Notes: generated by a model from the sequence alone, not told the origin. A DNA stretch of 64,000 nucleotides from Pseudomonadota bacterium (GCA_029778535.1 JAKOQB010000178.1:90663-154662), one strand, 5' to 3'. Numbered from the stretch's first letter, positions 50,484-59,690 are shown. A program made the numbers and translations.

Positions 50484-51221
50484 TCAGAGTGACATGCCGC
50501 CGTCGACGTTGATCGCCTGGCCGGTCATGAACGACGATTCATCGGAGACGAGATAGACGAACGTCTCGGCGATTTCCTCCGCGGTCGCCAGCCGCCCCAT
50601 CGGCTGGCGCGCGATGAAGTCCTTGCGCGCCTGCACCGGATCGGCGAACGCATTGATGCGGTCGCCGAGAGACGGAGTGTCCACGGTGCCGGGGCACACG
50701 CAGTTGACGCGGATCCCCTGCTTCACGTGATCGATCGCCAGCGCGCGGGTGAAGCCCGCCACCGCCGCCTTGCTTGCCGCATAGGCGAGCCGGTTCGGCA
50801 CCGCCTTGTTGGCGCCGACCACGGAGGCCATGTTCAGGATCACGCCGCCGCCGGCGGCGATCATCTTCGGCAGCATGGCGCGGGTCAATACGAACATGCT
50901 GCGCACGTTCAGGTCGAAGCTCGCGTCCCAGTCTTCCAGCGAGCAGTCGAGGATCGTGCCCTGGTGCACCCAGCCGGCGCAGTTGAACAGGATGTCGACC
51001 GCGCCGATCTCGTCGACCAGCGCGCGCACCGCGGCATGGTCGCGCACGTCGAGAGCGCGGGTGCGGACGCCGGCGGCTTCGAGCGGCCGCAGCAGCTCCG
51101 GCTTCAGGTCGGTGGCGAGCACCCGCGCGCCCTCGCGCGCGAACGCGAGCGCGCCGGCGCGGCCCATGCCCTGGCCGGCCGCGGTCACCAGCGCGACCTT
51201 GCCCTGCAATCGTCCTGCCAT
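50484..51221 (-). CDS. Short-chain dehydrogenase (2-keto-3-deoxy-L-fuconate dehydrogenase-like)
   Basis: A 245-residue NAD-dependent SDR. Cofactor motif TAAGQGMGRAGA (about 13-24), NCAGWVH, and catalytic Ser/Tyr/Lys in MASVVG and YAASKAAV. NCVCPGTVDTPSLGDRI is characteristic of the DHRS6/2-keto-3-deoxy-L-fuconate dehydrogenase subgroup. I used ATG 51221; the frame extends to 51263 without homology. Together with the FAH-family gene it fits the late steps of L-fucose or L-rhamnose acid catabolism; the true substrate is unproven. Confidence 0.87.
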   Translation of the reverse strand: MAGRLQGKVALVTAAGQGMGRAGALAFAREGARVLATDLKPELLRPLEAAGVRTRALDVRDHAAVRALVDEIGAVDILFNCAGWVHQGTILDCSLEDWDASFDLNVRSMFVLTRAMLPKMIAAGGGVILNMASVVGANKAVPNRLAYAASKAAVAGFTRALAIDHVKQGIRVNCVCPGTVDTPSLGDRINAFADPVQARKDFIARQPMGRLATAEEIAETFVYLVSDESSFMTGQAINVDGGMSL

Positions 51222-51293
51222 TTTTTTCCCCCGTGTTGCCGTGCGGCGCGGCGTTGACACCACTCCAGCGCTATGCGAAGCTGCCGGCGCAAT

Positions 51294-51304
51294 TGGTCAG
51301 ACCA
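51294..51304. promoter_or_regulatory. GntR/FadR-type operator TGGTCAGACCA
   Basis: An odd-centred palindrome, TGGTC-A-GACCA, extended on the left to AATTGGT. It fits the TTGGTnnnACCA core known for the PdhR/LldR branch of FCD regulators. It lies between the SDR and the FCD regulator genes, which are divergent, so it probably serves both promoters through autoregulation. Confidence 0.6.
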
Positions 51305-51385
51305 CTTTACCAGCGCGCGGCAGTGTAAGAGACGCCTGGGCGCTTGTCCATCGCACGCCGCATCCGCCACGCCGCCGCCATCGCC

Positions 51386-52084
51386 ATGCCATTGAAGGCC
51401 GTCACGGCGCGGCGACTGTATCGCCAGATCGCCGACCAGTTGATCACGCTGATCCGGCGCGGCGAGTTCAAGCCGGGCTCGCGCCTGCCGGCCGAGCGCG
51501 ACCTCGCGCGCCAGATCGGCGTCAGTCGCCCGTCGGTGCGGGAGGCGCTGATCGCGCTCGAGGTCGAGGGCTACGTCGAAGTGCGCGTCGGCGCCGGCGT
51601 GTACGTGAACAGCCGCGCCGGCGTGTCGACTGCGCGCACGGCGCTGCCGCCGGATTCGGGGCCGTTCGAACTGATCCAGGCGCGGCGCATCGTCGAGGCG
51701 GAGTGCGCGGCGCTGGCGGCGCGCAACGCGACGCCCGCGCAGATCCGGCAGCTCAAGGCGGCGCTGGCCTCGATGGCCCGCGACCGGCGCCGCAACGTGG
51801 TGCCGCTGGAAGGCGACCGGCAGTTTCATGAGCGCATCGGCGCGGCGAGCGGCAACAGCGCGCTGGCGCTGCTGGTCAACACGCTGTGGGTGCAGCGCAC
51901 CGGGCCGCTGTTCCTGCGACTCGAGCATCACTTCGACACGCCGGCGCTGTGGACGGCGGCGATCAGCGAGCACGAGGCGGTGCTGCACGCGATCGAGCGC
52001 CACGATGGCGGCGCCGCGCGCGCGGCGATGAAGCGGCACCTGGATCGCGCGGCGATGCGCTTCAAGCGCAGCTTCGGAAAGTAG
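51386..52084 (+). CDS. FadR/GntR family transcriptional regulator (FCD domain)
   Basis: A regulator of about 232 residues: winged helix at the N-terminus (GSRLPAERDLARQIGVSRPS, then VREALIALEVEGYVEVR) and an all-helical FCD ligand domain with metal-binding His residues (RQFHERIGAASGN, HEAVLHAIERHD). Start is ATG 51386 (MPLKAVTARR); a TTG at 51344 also opens the frame. It probably senses a sugar-acid intermediate and controls the SDR/FAH genes and the TRAP/UxaA operon via the palindrome at 51294. Confidence 0.88.
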   Translation: MPLKAVTARRLYRQIADQLITLIRRGEFKPGSRLPAERDLARQIGVSRPSVREALIALEVEGYVEVRVGAGVYVNSRAGVSTARTALPPDSGPFELIQARRIVEAECAALAARNATPAQIRQLKAALASMARDRRRNVVPLEGDRQFHERIGAASGNSALALLVNTLWVQRTGPLFLRLEHHFDTPALWTAAISEHEAVLHAIERHDGGAARAAMKRHLDRAAMRFKRSFGK

Positions 52085-52087
52085 CGG

Positions 52088-52669
52088 ATGGACAAGGCAC
52101 GGGAGAACGACGACGCGCCGGTGCTGACCGCCGACGGGCACTTCGACGTGCACGACGCGCCGGTCGATCTGCGCGTCTACCGGTTCGAGGACTGGACTGC
52201 GCTCGCGTTCTTCGTCGCGCTGGCGCTGGTGGTGTTCCTGCAGTTCTTCACCCGCTACGCGCTGAACGACTCCGCGTCGTGGACCGAGGAGATCGCGCGC
52301 TACCTTTTGATCTGCACCGTCTTCATCGGCGCAGCGATCAGCGTGCGCAAGAACAACCACGTGCAGGTCGATTTCTTCTACCGCGTGCTGCCGCGGCCGC
52401 TGATGCGGCTCCTGTCGACGCTGGTGGACCTGGCGCGCATCGCGTTCTTCGCCTACGCGGTTTATCTCACGTACGCGCTGATGCAGCGGATCGGCCGGCA
52501 GTCGATGTCGATCATCGACTGGCCGATCGGCATCGTGTACGCGGTCGTGCTGGCCGGCTTCGCGCTGATGACGTGGCGCGCGGTGCAGGTGGCGCTCGTG
52601 AACTGGCGGCGCGGCGCGTCGGTGCTGGAGAAGCCCGAGCTGGCCGATCACGACCACGCGGCGGATTGA
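52088..52669 (+). CDS. TRAP transporter small permease (DctQ)
   Basis: A 193-residue DctQ protein with a hydrophilic N-terminal 35 residues and four membrane segments; FTRYALNDSASWTEEIARYL is the conserved second-helix signature. It begins 3 bp after the regulator gene. It partners the DctM and DctP encoded downstream. Confidence 0.9.
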   Translation: MDKARENDDAPVLTADGHFDVHDAPVDLRVYRFEDWTALAFFVALALVVFLQFFTRYALNDSASWTEEIARYLLICTVFIGAAISVRKNNHVQVDFFYRVLPRPLMRLLSTLVDLARIAFFAYAVYLTYALMQRIGRQSMSIIDWPIGIVYAVVLAGFALMTWRAVQVALVNWRRGASVLEKPELADHDHAAD

Positions 52670-52679
52670 AGGGTTGAGC

Positions 52680-54083
52680 GTGGGGCCGACCGGATTCAAG
52701 CTCACCTTCCTCGCTCTGATGGGCGCGGGCGTGCCGGTCGCGATCGCGATGGCCGGCGCGTCGCTCATCTACGTGATGATCAGCGGCAACGTGCCGGACT
52801 TCGTGGTGATCCACCGGATGGTCAACGGCATCGATTCTTTCCCGCTGCTGGCGGTGCCGTTCTTCATCCTGGCCGGCAACCTGATGAACTCGGCCGGCAT
52901 CACCAACCGCATCTACAACTTCGCGCTGTCGCTGGTCGGTTGGCTCAAGGGCGGGCTCGGCCACGTGAACATCATCGGCTCGGTCATCTTCGCCGGCATG
53001 TCGGGTACCGCGATCGCCGACGCGGCGGGGCTAGGCACGATCGAGATCAAGGCGATGCGCGACCACGGCTACAGCGCCGAGTTTTCGGTCGGCGTGACCG
53101 CGGCATCGGCCACGCTCGGCCCGATCATTCCGCCGTCGCTGCCGTTCGTGATCTACGGCATGTTCGCCAACGTATCGGTCGGCGCGCTGTTTCTCGCCGG
53201 ATTGCTGCCCGGCGTCGTGATGGCGGGACTGATGATGGCGACCGTCGCGTTCTATGCGCACAGGAACAAATGGGGCGGCGACATCCGCTTCGCGTGGGAC
53301 CGGCTCGGCAAGGCGCTGTTCGAGCTCGCCGTCGTGGCGGCATTCCCGATCGCGATCTGGGCCGCGGTGCAGGCCGGCGCAGCGCCGGTGATTTCGGTCG
53401 TGGTCGCGCTGGCGGCGCTGCTCGCGGCCGATTGGCGGGTGAAGTTCGACGCGGTGCTGCCGATCCTGACGCCGGTGCTGCTGATCGGCGGCATGACCGC
53501 GGGTGTCTTCACCGCGACCGAAGGCGCGATCGCCGCCTGCGTGTGGGCGCTGTTCCTCGGGCTGGTTTGGTACCGCACGCTGCGCTGGAGGACGCTGGTC
53601 AAGGTGTCGATGGATACGATCGAAACCACCTCGATCGTGCTGCTGATCGTCGCCGCCGCGTCGATCTTCGGCTGGATGCTGACGGCCACCCGCGCGACCG
53701 AGGCGATCGCGTCCTGGGTGCTCGCGGTCACGAGCGCGCCGTGGACGTTCCTGCTGCTCGCCAATGTGCTGATGCTGTTCGTCGGCTGCTTTCTCGAGCC
53801 GACCGCTGCGATCACGATCCTGGTGCCGATCCTGCTGCCGATCGTCAAGCAGCTCGGCGTCGACCCGGTGCACTTCGGGCTGATCATGGTGCTGAACCTG
53901 ATGATCGGGCTGCTGCATCCGCCGATGGGGCTCGTGCTGTTCGTGCTTGCGCGCGTGTCGAAGCTTTCATTCGAGCGCACCACGATGGCGATCCTGCCGT
54001 GGCTGCTGCCGCTGCTCGTGAGCCTCGCGCTGGTGACCTATGTTCCGGCGCTCAGTTTGTGGCTGCCGCGCGCGCTGATGTGA
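52680..54083 (+). CDS. TRAP transporter large permease (DctM)
   Basis: A 467-residue membrane permease with the DctM signatures FAGMSGTAIADAAGLGTIEI, ASATLGPIIPPSLPFVIYG and NLMIGLLHPPMGLVL. In-frame starts are TTG 52674 and GTG 52680; I chose the GTG because AAGGG (52669-52673) is correctly spaced from it. It is followed by a heptanucleotide repeat tract and then the UxaA-type dehydratase gene. Slightly longer than most DctM proteins because of extra hydrophobic residues in the middle. Confidence 0.9.
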   Translation: MGPTGFKLTFLALMGAGVPVAIAMAGASLIYVMISGNVPDFVVIHRMVNGIDSFPLLAVPFFILAGNLMNSAGITNRIYNFALSLVGWLKGGLGHVNIIGSVIFAGMSGTAIADAAGLGTIEIKAMRDHGYSAEFSVGVTAASATLGPIIPPSLPFVIYGMFANVSVGALFLAGLLPGVVMAGLMMATVAFYAHRNKWGGDIRFAWDRLGKALFELAVVAAFPIAIWAAVQAGAAPVISVVVALAALLAADWRVKFDAVLPILTPVLLIGGMTAGVFTATEGAIAACVWALFLGLVWYRTLRWRTLVKVSMDTIETTSIVLLIVAAASIFGWMLTATRATEAIASWVLAVTSAPWTFLLLANVLMLFVGCFLEPTAAITILVPILLPIVKQLGVDPVHFGLIMVLNLMIGLLHPPMGLVLFVLARVSKLSFERTTMAILPWLLPLLVSLALVTYVPALSLWLPRALM

Positions 54084-54178
54084 GGATTCAGGACTGAGGA
54101 TCGAGGATCGAGCCGATTGCGAGCATGACCGATGAGCAACGGACAACGAGCAACGAGCAACGGGCAACGAGTAACGGG
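54082..54178. repeat. Heptanucleotide repeat tracts
   Basis: Two short tandem tracts with 7-bp period. First: GAGGATT, CAGGACT, GAGGATC, GAGGATC (54082-54109). Second: CAACGGA, CAACGAG, CAACGAG, CAACGGG, CAACGAG, TAACGGG (54137-54178). They fill nearly all of the 102-bp gap between the DctM stop and the UxaA start. Such heptads resemble variable or dispersed intergenic elements seen in some proteobacteria; effect on expression is unknown. Confidence 0.8.
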
Positions 54179-54185
54179 ACACGAT

Positions 54186-55733
54186 ATGTCAGCAGTGATT
54201 GAAACCGCTTCACCGGTCCTACGTCTGCACCCCGCCGACGACGTCGTGATCGCGCGCAAGCAGTTGGTGTCGGGCACCGTCGTCGAAGGCGCGACCGTCA
54301 GCGGGCTGGTACCGCCGGGGCACAAGGTCGCGGTGCATGCGATCGCCAAGGGCGCGCCGGTGCGGCGCTACAACCAGATCATCGGCTTCGCCCGGCGCGA
54401 CATCCGTCCCGGCGAGCACGTGCACCTGCACAACCTCGACATCGGGCCGGAGCATGGCGCCTTCGCGCGCGACTACGCGTTCTGCGCCGACGTGAAGCCG
54501 ACCCGCTACGTGGACAAGCCAGCGACGTTCCGCGGCATCGTGCGCGCGGACGGGCGTGTGGCCACGCGCAACTACATCGGGATACTTTCGAGCGTGAACT
54601 GCTCGGCCACCGTTGCGCGCGCGATCGCCGATCGCTTCCGCCGCGACGTGTTTGCGCAGGAACTGGCCGATTATCCGAACGTCGACGGCGTCGTCGCGCT
54701 GACGCACGGCACCGGCTGCGGCATGGACATGGGCGAGGCGCTGCGCGTGCTGCGGCGGACGCTCGGCGGCTATGCGCGCCACGCCAATTTCGGCGCGGTG
54801 CTGGCGGTGGGGCTCGGCTGCGAAACCAACCAGATCAGCGCGTGGCTCGGCGCGGAGGAACTGAAGGAGAGCGAAACGCTGCAGGTGTTCAGCATCCAGG
54901 ACAGCGGCGGCACCTCGCGCGCGGTCGCAAGCGGCGTGGCGCGGATCAGGGCACTGCTGCCGACCGTCAATCGCGTCCGGCGCGAGGAGGTGCCGGCGAG
55001 CCATCTTATGCTCGGGCTGCAGTGCGGCGGCTCGGACGGCTATTCGGGCATCACCGCCAATCCGGCGCTCGGCAACGCGGTCGACCGGCTGGTCGCGCAC
55101 GGCGGCACCGCGATCCTGTCGGAGACGCCGGAGATCTACGGTGCCGAGCACCTGCTGACGCGGCGTGCGGTGACGCGCGAGGTCGGCGAGAAGCTGGTCG
55201 CGCGCATCAAGTGGTGGGAGGACTATTGCGCGCGCAACCACGGCGAAATGAACAACAACCCGTCGCCCGGCAACAAGGCGGGCGGGCTGACGACAATCCT
55301 GGAGAAGTCGCTCGGCGCGGTCGCCAAGGGCGGCACCACCAATCTCGTCGACGTGTATGAGTACGCGCAGCCGGTCGACCGGCACGGCTTCGTGTTCATG
55401 GACACGCCCGGCTACGACCCGGTGTCGGCGACGGGGCAGGTGGCGGGCGGCGCGAACCTGATCGTCTTCACCACCGGGCGCGGCTCCGCGTACGGCTGCG
55501 CGCCGTCGCCGTCGATCAAGCTTGCGACCAACTCGGACCTTGCGCGGCGGCAGGCCGACGACATCGACCTGAACTGCGGCGGGATCGCCGACGGCGACGC
55601 GTCGGTGGAGGAGGTCGGCCAGAAGATCTTCGAGATGATCCTCGCCACCGCGTCGGGGGCGAAGTCCAGGAGCGAGCTGCACGGGTACGGCCAACAGGAA
55701 TTCGTGCCGTGGCAGCTCGGGGCGACGATGTAG
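54186..55733 (+). CDS. UxaA-family altronate/galactarate-type dehydratase
   Basis: A 515-residue sugar-acid dehydratase: N-terminal SAF-like region (LRLHPADDVVIARKQL), then the catalytic UxaA domain (GYVRTDGRVATRNY-like segment as FRGIVRADGRVATRNYIG, GTGCGMDMGEAL, and NNPSPGNKAGGLTTILEKS with metal-site residues). It dehydrates aldonic acids to 2-keto-3-deoxy acids. I used ATG 54186 since the upstream frame is only heptad repeat. The exact substrate is unclear; the locus suggests a deoxy- or hexonic acid. Confidence 0.87.
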   Translation: MSAVIETASPVLRLHPADDVVIARKQLVSGTVVEGATVSGLVPPGHKVAVHAIAKGAPVRRYNQIIGFARRDIRPGEHVHLHNLDIGPEHGAFARDYAFCADVKPTRYVDKPATFRGIVRADGRVATRNYIGILSSVNCSATVARAIADRFRRDVFAQELADYPNVDGVVALTHGTGCGMDMGEALRVLRRTLGGYARHANFGAVLAVGLGCETNQISAWLGAEELKESETLQVFSIQDSGGTSRAVASGVARIRALLPTVNRVRREEVPASHLMLGLQCGGSDGYSGITANPALGNAVDRLVAHGGTAILSETPEIYGAEHLLTRRAVTREVGEKLVARIKWWEDYCARNHGEMNNNPSPGNKAGGLTTILEKSLGAVAKGGTTNLVDVYEYAQPVDRHGFVFMDTPGYDPVSATGQVAGGANLIVFTTGRGSAYGCAPSPSIKLATNSDLARRQADDIDLNCGGIADGDASVEEVGQKIFEMILATASGAKSRSELHGYGQQEFVPWQLGATM

Positions 55734-55802
55734 CTGATCCACCGCAAGGCGCTTTTCATCCACACACGCTCCAATACGGGGCGCACGACGGGAGGGGACG
55801 AC

Positions 55803-56774
55803 ATGAATCGAAGCATCCAACGGCTGGCGCTGGCACTGGGTTTGTCAGCCGCGCTCGGCGCCGGCGCGCAGACCAAGCTCAAGTTCGCGCACGTGTACGA
55901 GACCTCGGAGCCGTATCACACCGCGGCGCTGTGGGCCGCCGCAGAGATCGCCAAGCGGACCAACAACCGCTACCAGGTCGAGGTGTTCCCGGCCTCGTCG
56001 CTCGGCAAGGAAACCGACATCAACCAGGGTCTGACGCTGGGCACCGTCGACATCATCTACACGGGGCAGTTGTTCGCCGGCCGCACGTACGGGCCGATCG
56101 CGATCGGCGGCGCGCCGTACATGTTCCGTGACTTCAACCACTGGAAGTCGTTCGCCGGGAGCGCGCTGTTCAACGAGCTTTCCGAGGGCTACCGGCAGAA
56201 GAGCGGCGGCAACAAGGTGGCCGCGATCACGTACTACGGCGAACGGCACGTCACGTCGAACAAGCCGATCGCCACGCCGGCCGACATGAAGGGGCTGAAG
56301 ATCCGCGTGCCCGATGCGCCGCTGTACACGATGTTCCCGCGCGCAGTCGGCGCCAATCCGACCCCGATCGCTTTCGCCGAGGTGTACCTGGCGCTGCAAA
56401 ACGGCACCGTCGACGCGCAGGAGAATCCGCTGCCGACGATCGACGCGAAGAAGTTCTACGAGGTGCAGAAGTACATCGTGCTGACCGGCCACATCACCGA
56501 TGCGCTGCTGACCATCGTCGGCGGCCCGACCTGGAACAAGCTGTCGGTGGCTGACAAGAAGACGTTCGAGGCGGTGCTGCAGGAAGCCGCCGCGCGCGCG
56601 AGCACCGAGATCGTCGAGGTCGAGAAGAAGCTCGGCGCCGAGTTCGAGAAGCGCGGCAAGACCGTCGTCAAGGTCGACCGCGCGCCGTTCCGCGAGGCGG
56701 TGATGAAGCTGCACAACGGGCCGGACGCGACGTGGGACAAGGCGACCTACGATAAGCTGCAGGCGCTGAAGTAG
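55803..56774 (+). CDS. TRAP transporter substrate-binding protein (DctP family)
   Basis: A 323-residue periplasmic receptor with a signal peptide (cleavage near AGA-Q, residue 22-23) and the DctP core KGLKIRVPDAPLYTMFPRAV, which includes the carboxylate-binding Arg. It pairs with the DctQM permeases 1.7 kb upstream, separated by the dehydratase gene. This fits receptors for sugar acids such as uronates or aldonates. Confidence 0.9.
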   Translation: MNRSIQRLALALGLSAALGAGAQTKLKFAHVYETSEPYHTAALWAAAEIAKRTNNRYQVEVFPASSLGKETDINQGLTLGTVDIIYTGQLFAGRTYGPIAIGGAPYMFRDFNHWKSFAGSALFNELSEGYRQKSGGNKVAAITYYGERHVTSNKPIATPADMKGLKIRVPDAPLYTMFPRAVGANPTPIAFAEVYLALQNGTVDAQENPLPTIDAKKFYEVQKYIVLTGHITDALLTIVGGPTWNKLSVADKKTFEAVLQEAAARASTEIVEVEKKLGAEFEKRGKTVVKVDRAPFREAVMKLHNGPDATWDKATYDKLQALK

Positions 56775-56801
56775 CGGCCGCAGGCCGGAACAGGAGGAAT
56801 C

Positions 56802-57299
56802 ATGCTGCAACCATCGATCGCCGACGTCCTCGCGGGCAAGGAGATTCGCGAAATCGTGGCGACGCCCGCGTCGTCGACGGTGGCCGACGCGGCCGCGCTG
56901 ATGAACCAGAAAGGTGTCGGCGCGGTCGTCGTTCGGACCGGGACGGGACGGGTCGAAGGGATCTTCACCGAGCGCGATCTGCTGAGCCGTGTGGTCTCGG
57001 AGGGTCGCGATCCGAAGGCCACAATGGTCGCCGCGGTGATGAGCCCCGACGTGCGAGCAATCCCGTCGACGACGAGCATCCAGGATGCGCTGATCCTGAT
57101 GGTCGAGCATCGTTACCGCCACCTGCTGGTGCAGGATGACGATCGCGTCGTGGGGCTGGTCTCGATTCGCGACCTGATGTTCTCCCAGATCATGCAGGAC
57201 GCGGCGCCTCCCCACGAAGGGCGGCCCGGCGTGCTGCGCGCGCGCACCGCGGAAGCGCTCGGCGCGGTGCAACCGCTGGGCCGCGGCGGAGTGACCTAA
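56802..57299 (+). CDS. CBS-domain protein
   Basis: A 165-residue soluble protein with two CBS motifs (VATPASSTVADAAALMNQKG, and VRAIPSTTSIQDALILMVEH). CBS pairs bind adenine nucleotides and sense energy status. No enzymatic domain is attached. It follows the DctP gene by 27 bp and may be co-transcribed. Its target is unknown. Confidence 0.87.
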   Translation: MLQPSIADVLAGKEIREIVATPASSTVADAAALMNQKGVGAVVVRTGTGRVEGIFTERDLLSRVVSEGRDPKATMVAAVMSPDVRAIPSTTSIQDALILMVEHRYRHLLVQDDDRVVGLVSIRDLMFSQIMQDAAPPHEGRPGVLRARTAEALGAVQPLGRGGVT

Positions 57300-57432
57300 T
57301 CGGCGGAGAACTGGGCCGACCGGCTGCAGCGTCCTTGGCGATGGCCGGCATCGTCGATCGGGGAGTCGGATGCCCAGGGCCGCGCGCCGTCGTTAACATA
57401 AGCGCTGTCCGTGGACCGTAACAGCGCCCGCC

Positions 57433-58023
57433 ATGAGTGAATTCCCGGTGCGTCGCCGTCTGCTCCTGTCGTGCGGCTGCTGCGCGCTGACGGCACTGGC
57501 GACCGACGCCGCGGCGACCGGCAGCGGCGCGCCGGAAGACTGGCGCGCGTCGCTGCTGCGGGACAAGCGCGAGCTCTGGCTGCTGCGCGACGGCGAAGAG
57601 CTGCGCACCACCTACTGGACCGCGAAGGCCGGGTTCAACCGCGACGAATACCTGAACCTGTGCTGGTTCCTGCGCGACAAGCACGCCGGGCGCGTGTTCG
57701 CGATGGATCGCAACCTGCTCGACCTGCTGTGCGGCGTGCAGGCCTGGCTCGGTCGCAACGGCCACGCGATGCCGATCCAGATCAACTCCGCGTACCGGAC
57801 AATGGCGACCAACCGCACGATCGAGGGCGCCGCGCGCAACTCGCAGCACATCCTCGGCCGTGCGGCCGACATCGTCGTGCCCGGCGTGTCACCGGTCAAG
57901 CTGGCCGGCATGGCGAGCCTGTTCGGCCGCGGCGGCACCGGCTTCTACGTCGGCCGCGAGTTCGTGCACGTCGACACCGGCGCGGAGCGGATCTGGATCG
58001 ACCAGAAGCGCCGCGCTAGCTGA
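57433..58023 (+). CDS. DUF882/peptidase M15-like exported protein (YcbK type)
   Basis: A 196-residue protein with a twin-arginine-type leader (VRRRLLLSCGCC at 6-17). The zinc-peptidase motifs of the M15/DUF882 family are readable: SAYRTMATNR, SQHILGRAADIVV with His and Asp, and EFVHVDTG with the last His. Family members are murein endopeptidase-like, periplasmic. The 3' end overlaps the convergent gene by 8 bp. Confidence 0.87.
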   Translation: MSEFPVRRRLLLSCGCCALTALATDAAATGSGAPEDWRASLLRDKRELWLLRDGEELRTTYWTAKAGFNRDEYLNLCWFLRDKHAGRVFAMDRNLLDLLCGVQAWLGRNGHAMPIQINSAYRTMATNRTIEGAARNSQHILGRAADIVVPGVSPVKLAGMASLFGRGGTGFYVGREFVHVDTGAERIWIDQKRRAS

Positions 58024-59587
58024 AGGCCCCGCGCAGCGCCGCTACCGGCAGCGCCGAGCGCGGCGCGAACGGCAGCGTCCACAGCCCGCTGTGCAGCGCG
58101 CCTTCCATGAAGAGCTGCAGCGGATGCGCGAGCACCGCGCCCGGCACGGCCGCGCCGTTGCCGATGCGCAGGTCGTGCACCAGCAGCGCCGCCATCAGCA
58201 CGCTCGCGGTTTCGGGCTCGAACACCTCGACATCGAACAGGTGCGCGCCGGCATACGCGGCGCGCATCGCCCGATGCCGCAGCACCGACTGCGTGCGCGT
58301 GATGGGAGCCACCTTGGCCGACACGCGCAGACCGTCGGCGCGCGCCACCAGCGCGCGCCACTGCTGCAGCCGCTTGGCCAACGCGTAGTTCGGTCCCTGC
58401 TCGAGCACCAGCGCATCGACGATGCCGGCGCGGAAGCCGTCCGGCCCGTCGAGGACGCGCTGCACGTTCGGCGTGAGCAGCCGGTCGCGGCTCGCCCAGC
58501 GCAGCGGCTCCTGCCACACGCGTTGCGCGCCGCGCGCGGCCCAGTTGTTGACGGCGCGCTCGGCCGCAGGCGCGGGCACCGCGTAGCAGTCGGTCGGCGT
58601 CAGCAGGAACACCGGCACCACGTTGCGGCGCAGGGCGGCGAGGTCGGCGATTAGCGCGTCCATCGCGACCGCCAGTCGAACGTGCGCCTCGCCGTCCAGG
58701 TACGCAAAGCAGCCGATCGCCAGCGGTTCCGGCATCGACACGAGCCAGTTGCGGATCTGCGGCGTGGCCGTCAGCAGGTCGGCGCCGGCGAGTTCGGCCA
58801 GGCGCGGATCGTCGGCCGATGAACCCTCGCGCACGGGGATGCGGACGCGCCCATTGCCGGCGCGGGCGATGCCGATCAGCCGGTGCCACAGTTTCGGGTC
58901 CGGGACATCGACCGCGATCAGCGTCGCGCGCCACGAGGCGAGCGTGGCGAGCGGATTGAGTTGCGCGCCGGCGCCGAGCACTGCGATGTTCCAGTCGGAC
59001 AGATCGAGCCATTCGGGACGTGCAACCACCGCCTCGATCGCCGCGGCGAACGACGGCTCCGCGATGCCGCGCTCGACCCAGTGGTGCAGTTGCGCGACCA
59101 GCGCGGAGCCGGCCAGCCGTTCGCCGCGGTAGGGCACTTCCAGCCGCGGCGCTTCCTTGCCGTGGCCGGCGACGGTGACCGTGTACAGGCGCTCCGCGCA
59201 CGGCGCGCGCAGCGCGAGGTCGAGCGGCATTGCCGCGCCGTCGCGGCAGAACTCGAAGCTGCGGTACACGGTGTCGAGGCCACGGCGCGCGATCGCGACG
59301 GTCTCCTCGGGCTTGTCGAACATGAGTTCGACCTGCGCGCGCAGATGCGCGGGATAGCGGTGGCGCCAGTCGGACTCGTCGACGATCGCCTGTGCCAGCC
59401 CGGGCGCGGCGACCTGGATCGCCTCGGCGAACAGGCGCTTGCCGGTCGCCGTCGTGCTGCGGCCTTCGCCCGCGCGCGGAAACGCCACGCCGACCGCGCC
59501 GTCGGCGACGGCGCCGGATACCGGCGCGGAACGCTCGATCAGCGTGTCGTCGAGCGACGCGACGCGGAGCGGGGGTGGGGAGTTCAT
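58016..59587 (-). CDS. Uncharacterised 523-residue protein with Rossmann-like segment
   Basis: I do not recognise a named family. The middle (LSDWNIAVLGAGAQLNPLAT, near 212-231) looks like a Rossmann nucleotide-binding turn, and a second strand-rich half follows. No signal peptide; the C-terminal third has hydrophobic helices (ASVLMAALLVHDLRIGNGAAV). The protein is rich in Ala and Arg. It is the only gene between the DUF882 gene and the dsr-linked block, on the same strand as the latter. Confidence 0.7.
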   Translation of the reverse strand: MNSPPPLRVASLDDTLIERSAPVSGAVADGAVGVAFPRAGEGRSTTATGKRLFAEAIQVAAPGLAQAIVDESDWRHRYPAHLRAQVELMFDKPEETVAIARRGLDTVYRSFEFCRDGAAMPLDLALRAPCAERLYTVTVAGHGKEAPRLEVPYRGERLAGSALVAQLHHWVERGIAEPSFAAAIEAVVARPEWLDLSDWNIAVLGAGAQLNPLATLASWRATLIAVDVPDPKLWHRLIGIARAGNGRVRIPVREGSSADDPRLAELAGADLLTATPQIRNWLVSMPEPLAIGCFAYLDGEAHVRLAVAMDALIADLAALRRNVVPVFLLTPTDCYAVPAPAAERAVNNWAARGAQRVWQEPLRWASRDRLLTPNVQRVLDGPDGFRAGIVDALVLEQGPNYALAKRLQQWRALVARADGLRVSAKVAPITRTQSVLRHRAMRAAYAGAHLFDVEVFEPETASVLMAALLVHDLRIGNGAAVPGAVLAHPLQLFMEGALHSGLWTLPFAPRSALPVAALRGAFS

Positions 59588-59666
59588 CCGGCCGCGAGTC
59601 TACCGAGGCACCGTCACACCGGCGCAGACTGAGTCACGAATTGAGACACTGAAAATCTGGCCCCGG

Positions 59667-59690
59667 CCCCGGATCCGGTCCGGTCCGGGG
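59667..59690 (-). terminator. Probable terminator of the dsr-linked minus-strand operon
   Basis: CCCCGGA (59667-59673) pairs with TCCGGGG (59684-59690) with a 10-nt loop. On the minus strand the hairpin is followed by GGCCAGATTTTC. It lies 48 bp past the stop of the TauD-type gene, the last gene of the block. The surrounding GC-rich sequence resembles a worn copy of repeat family A. Confidence 0.5.

Noticed and set aside
54132..54185. N-terminal extension of the UxaA-type protein (MSNGQRATSNGQRV...)
   Set aside because: It is a translation of the heptanucleotide repeats; conserved sequence starts at 54186.
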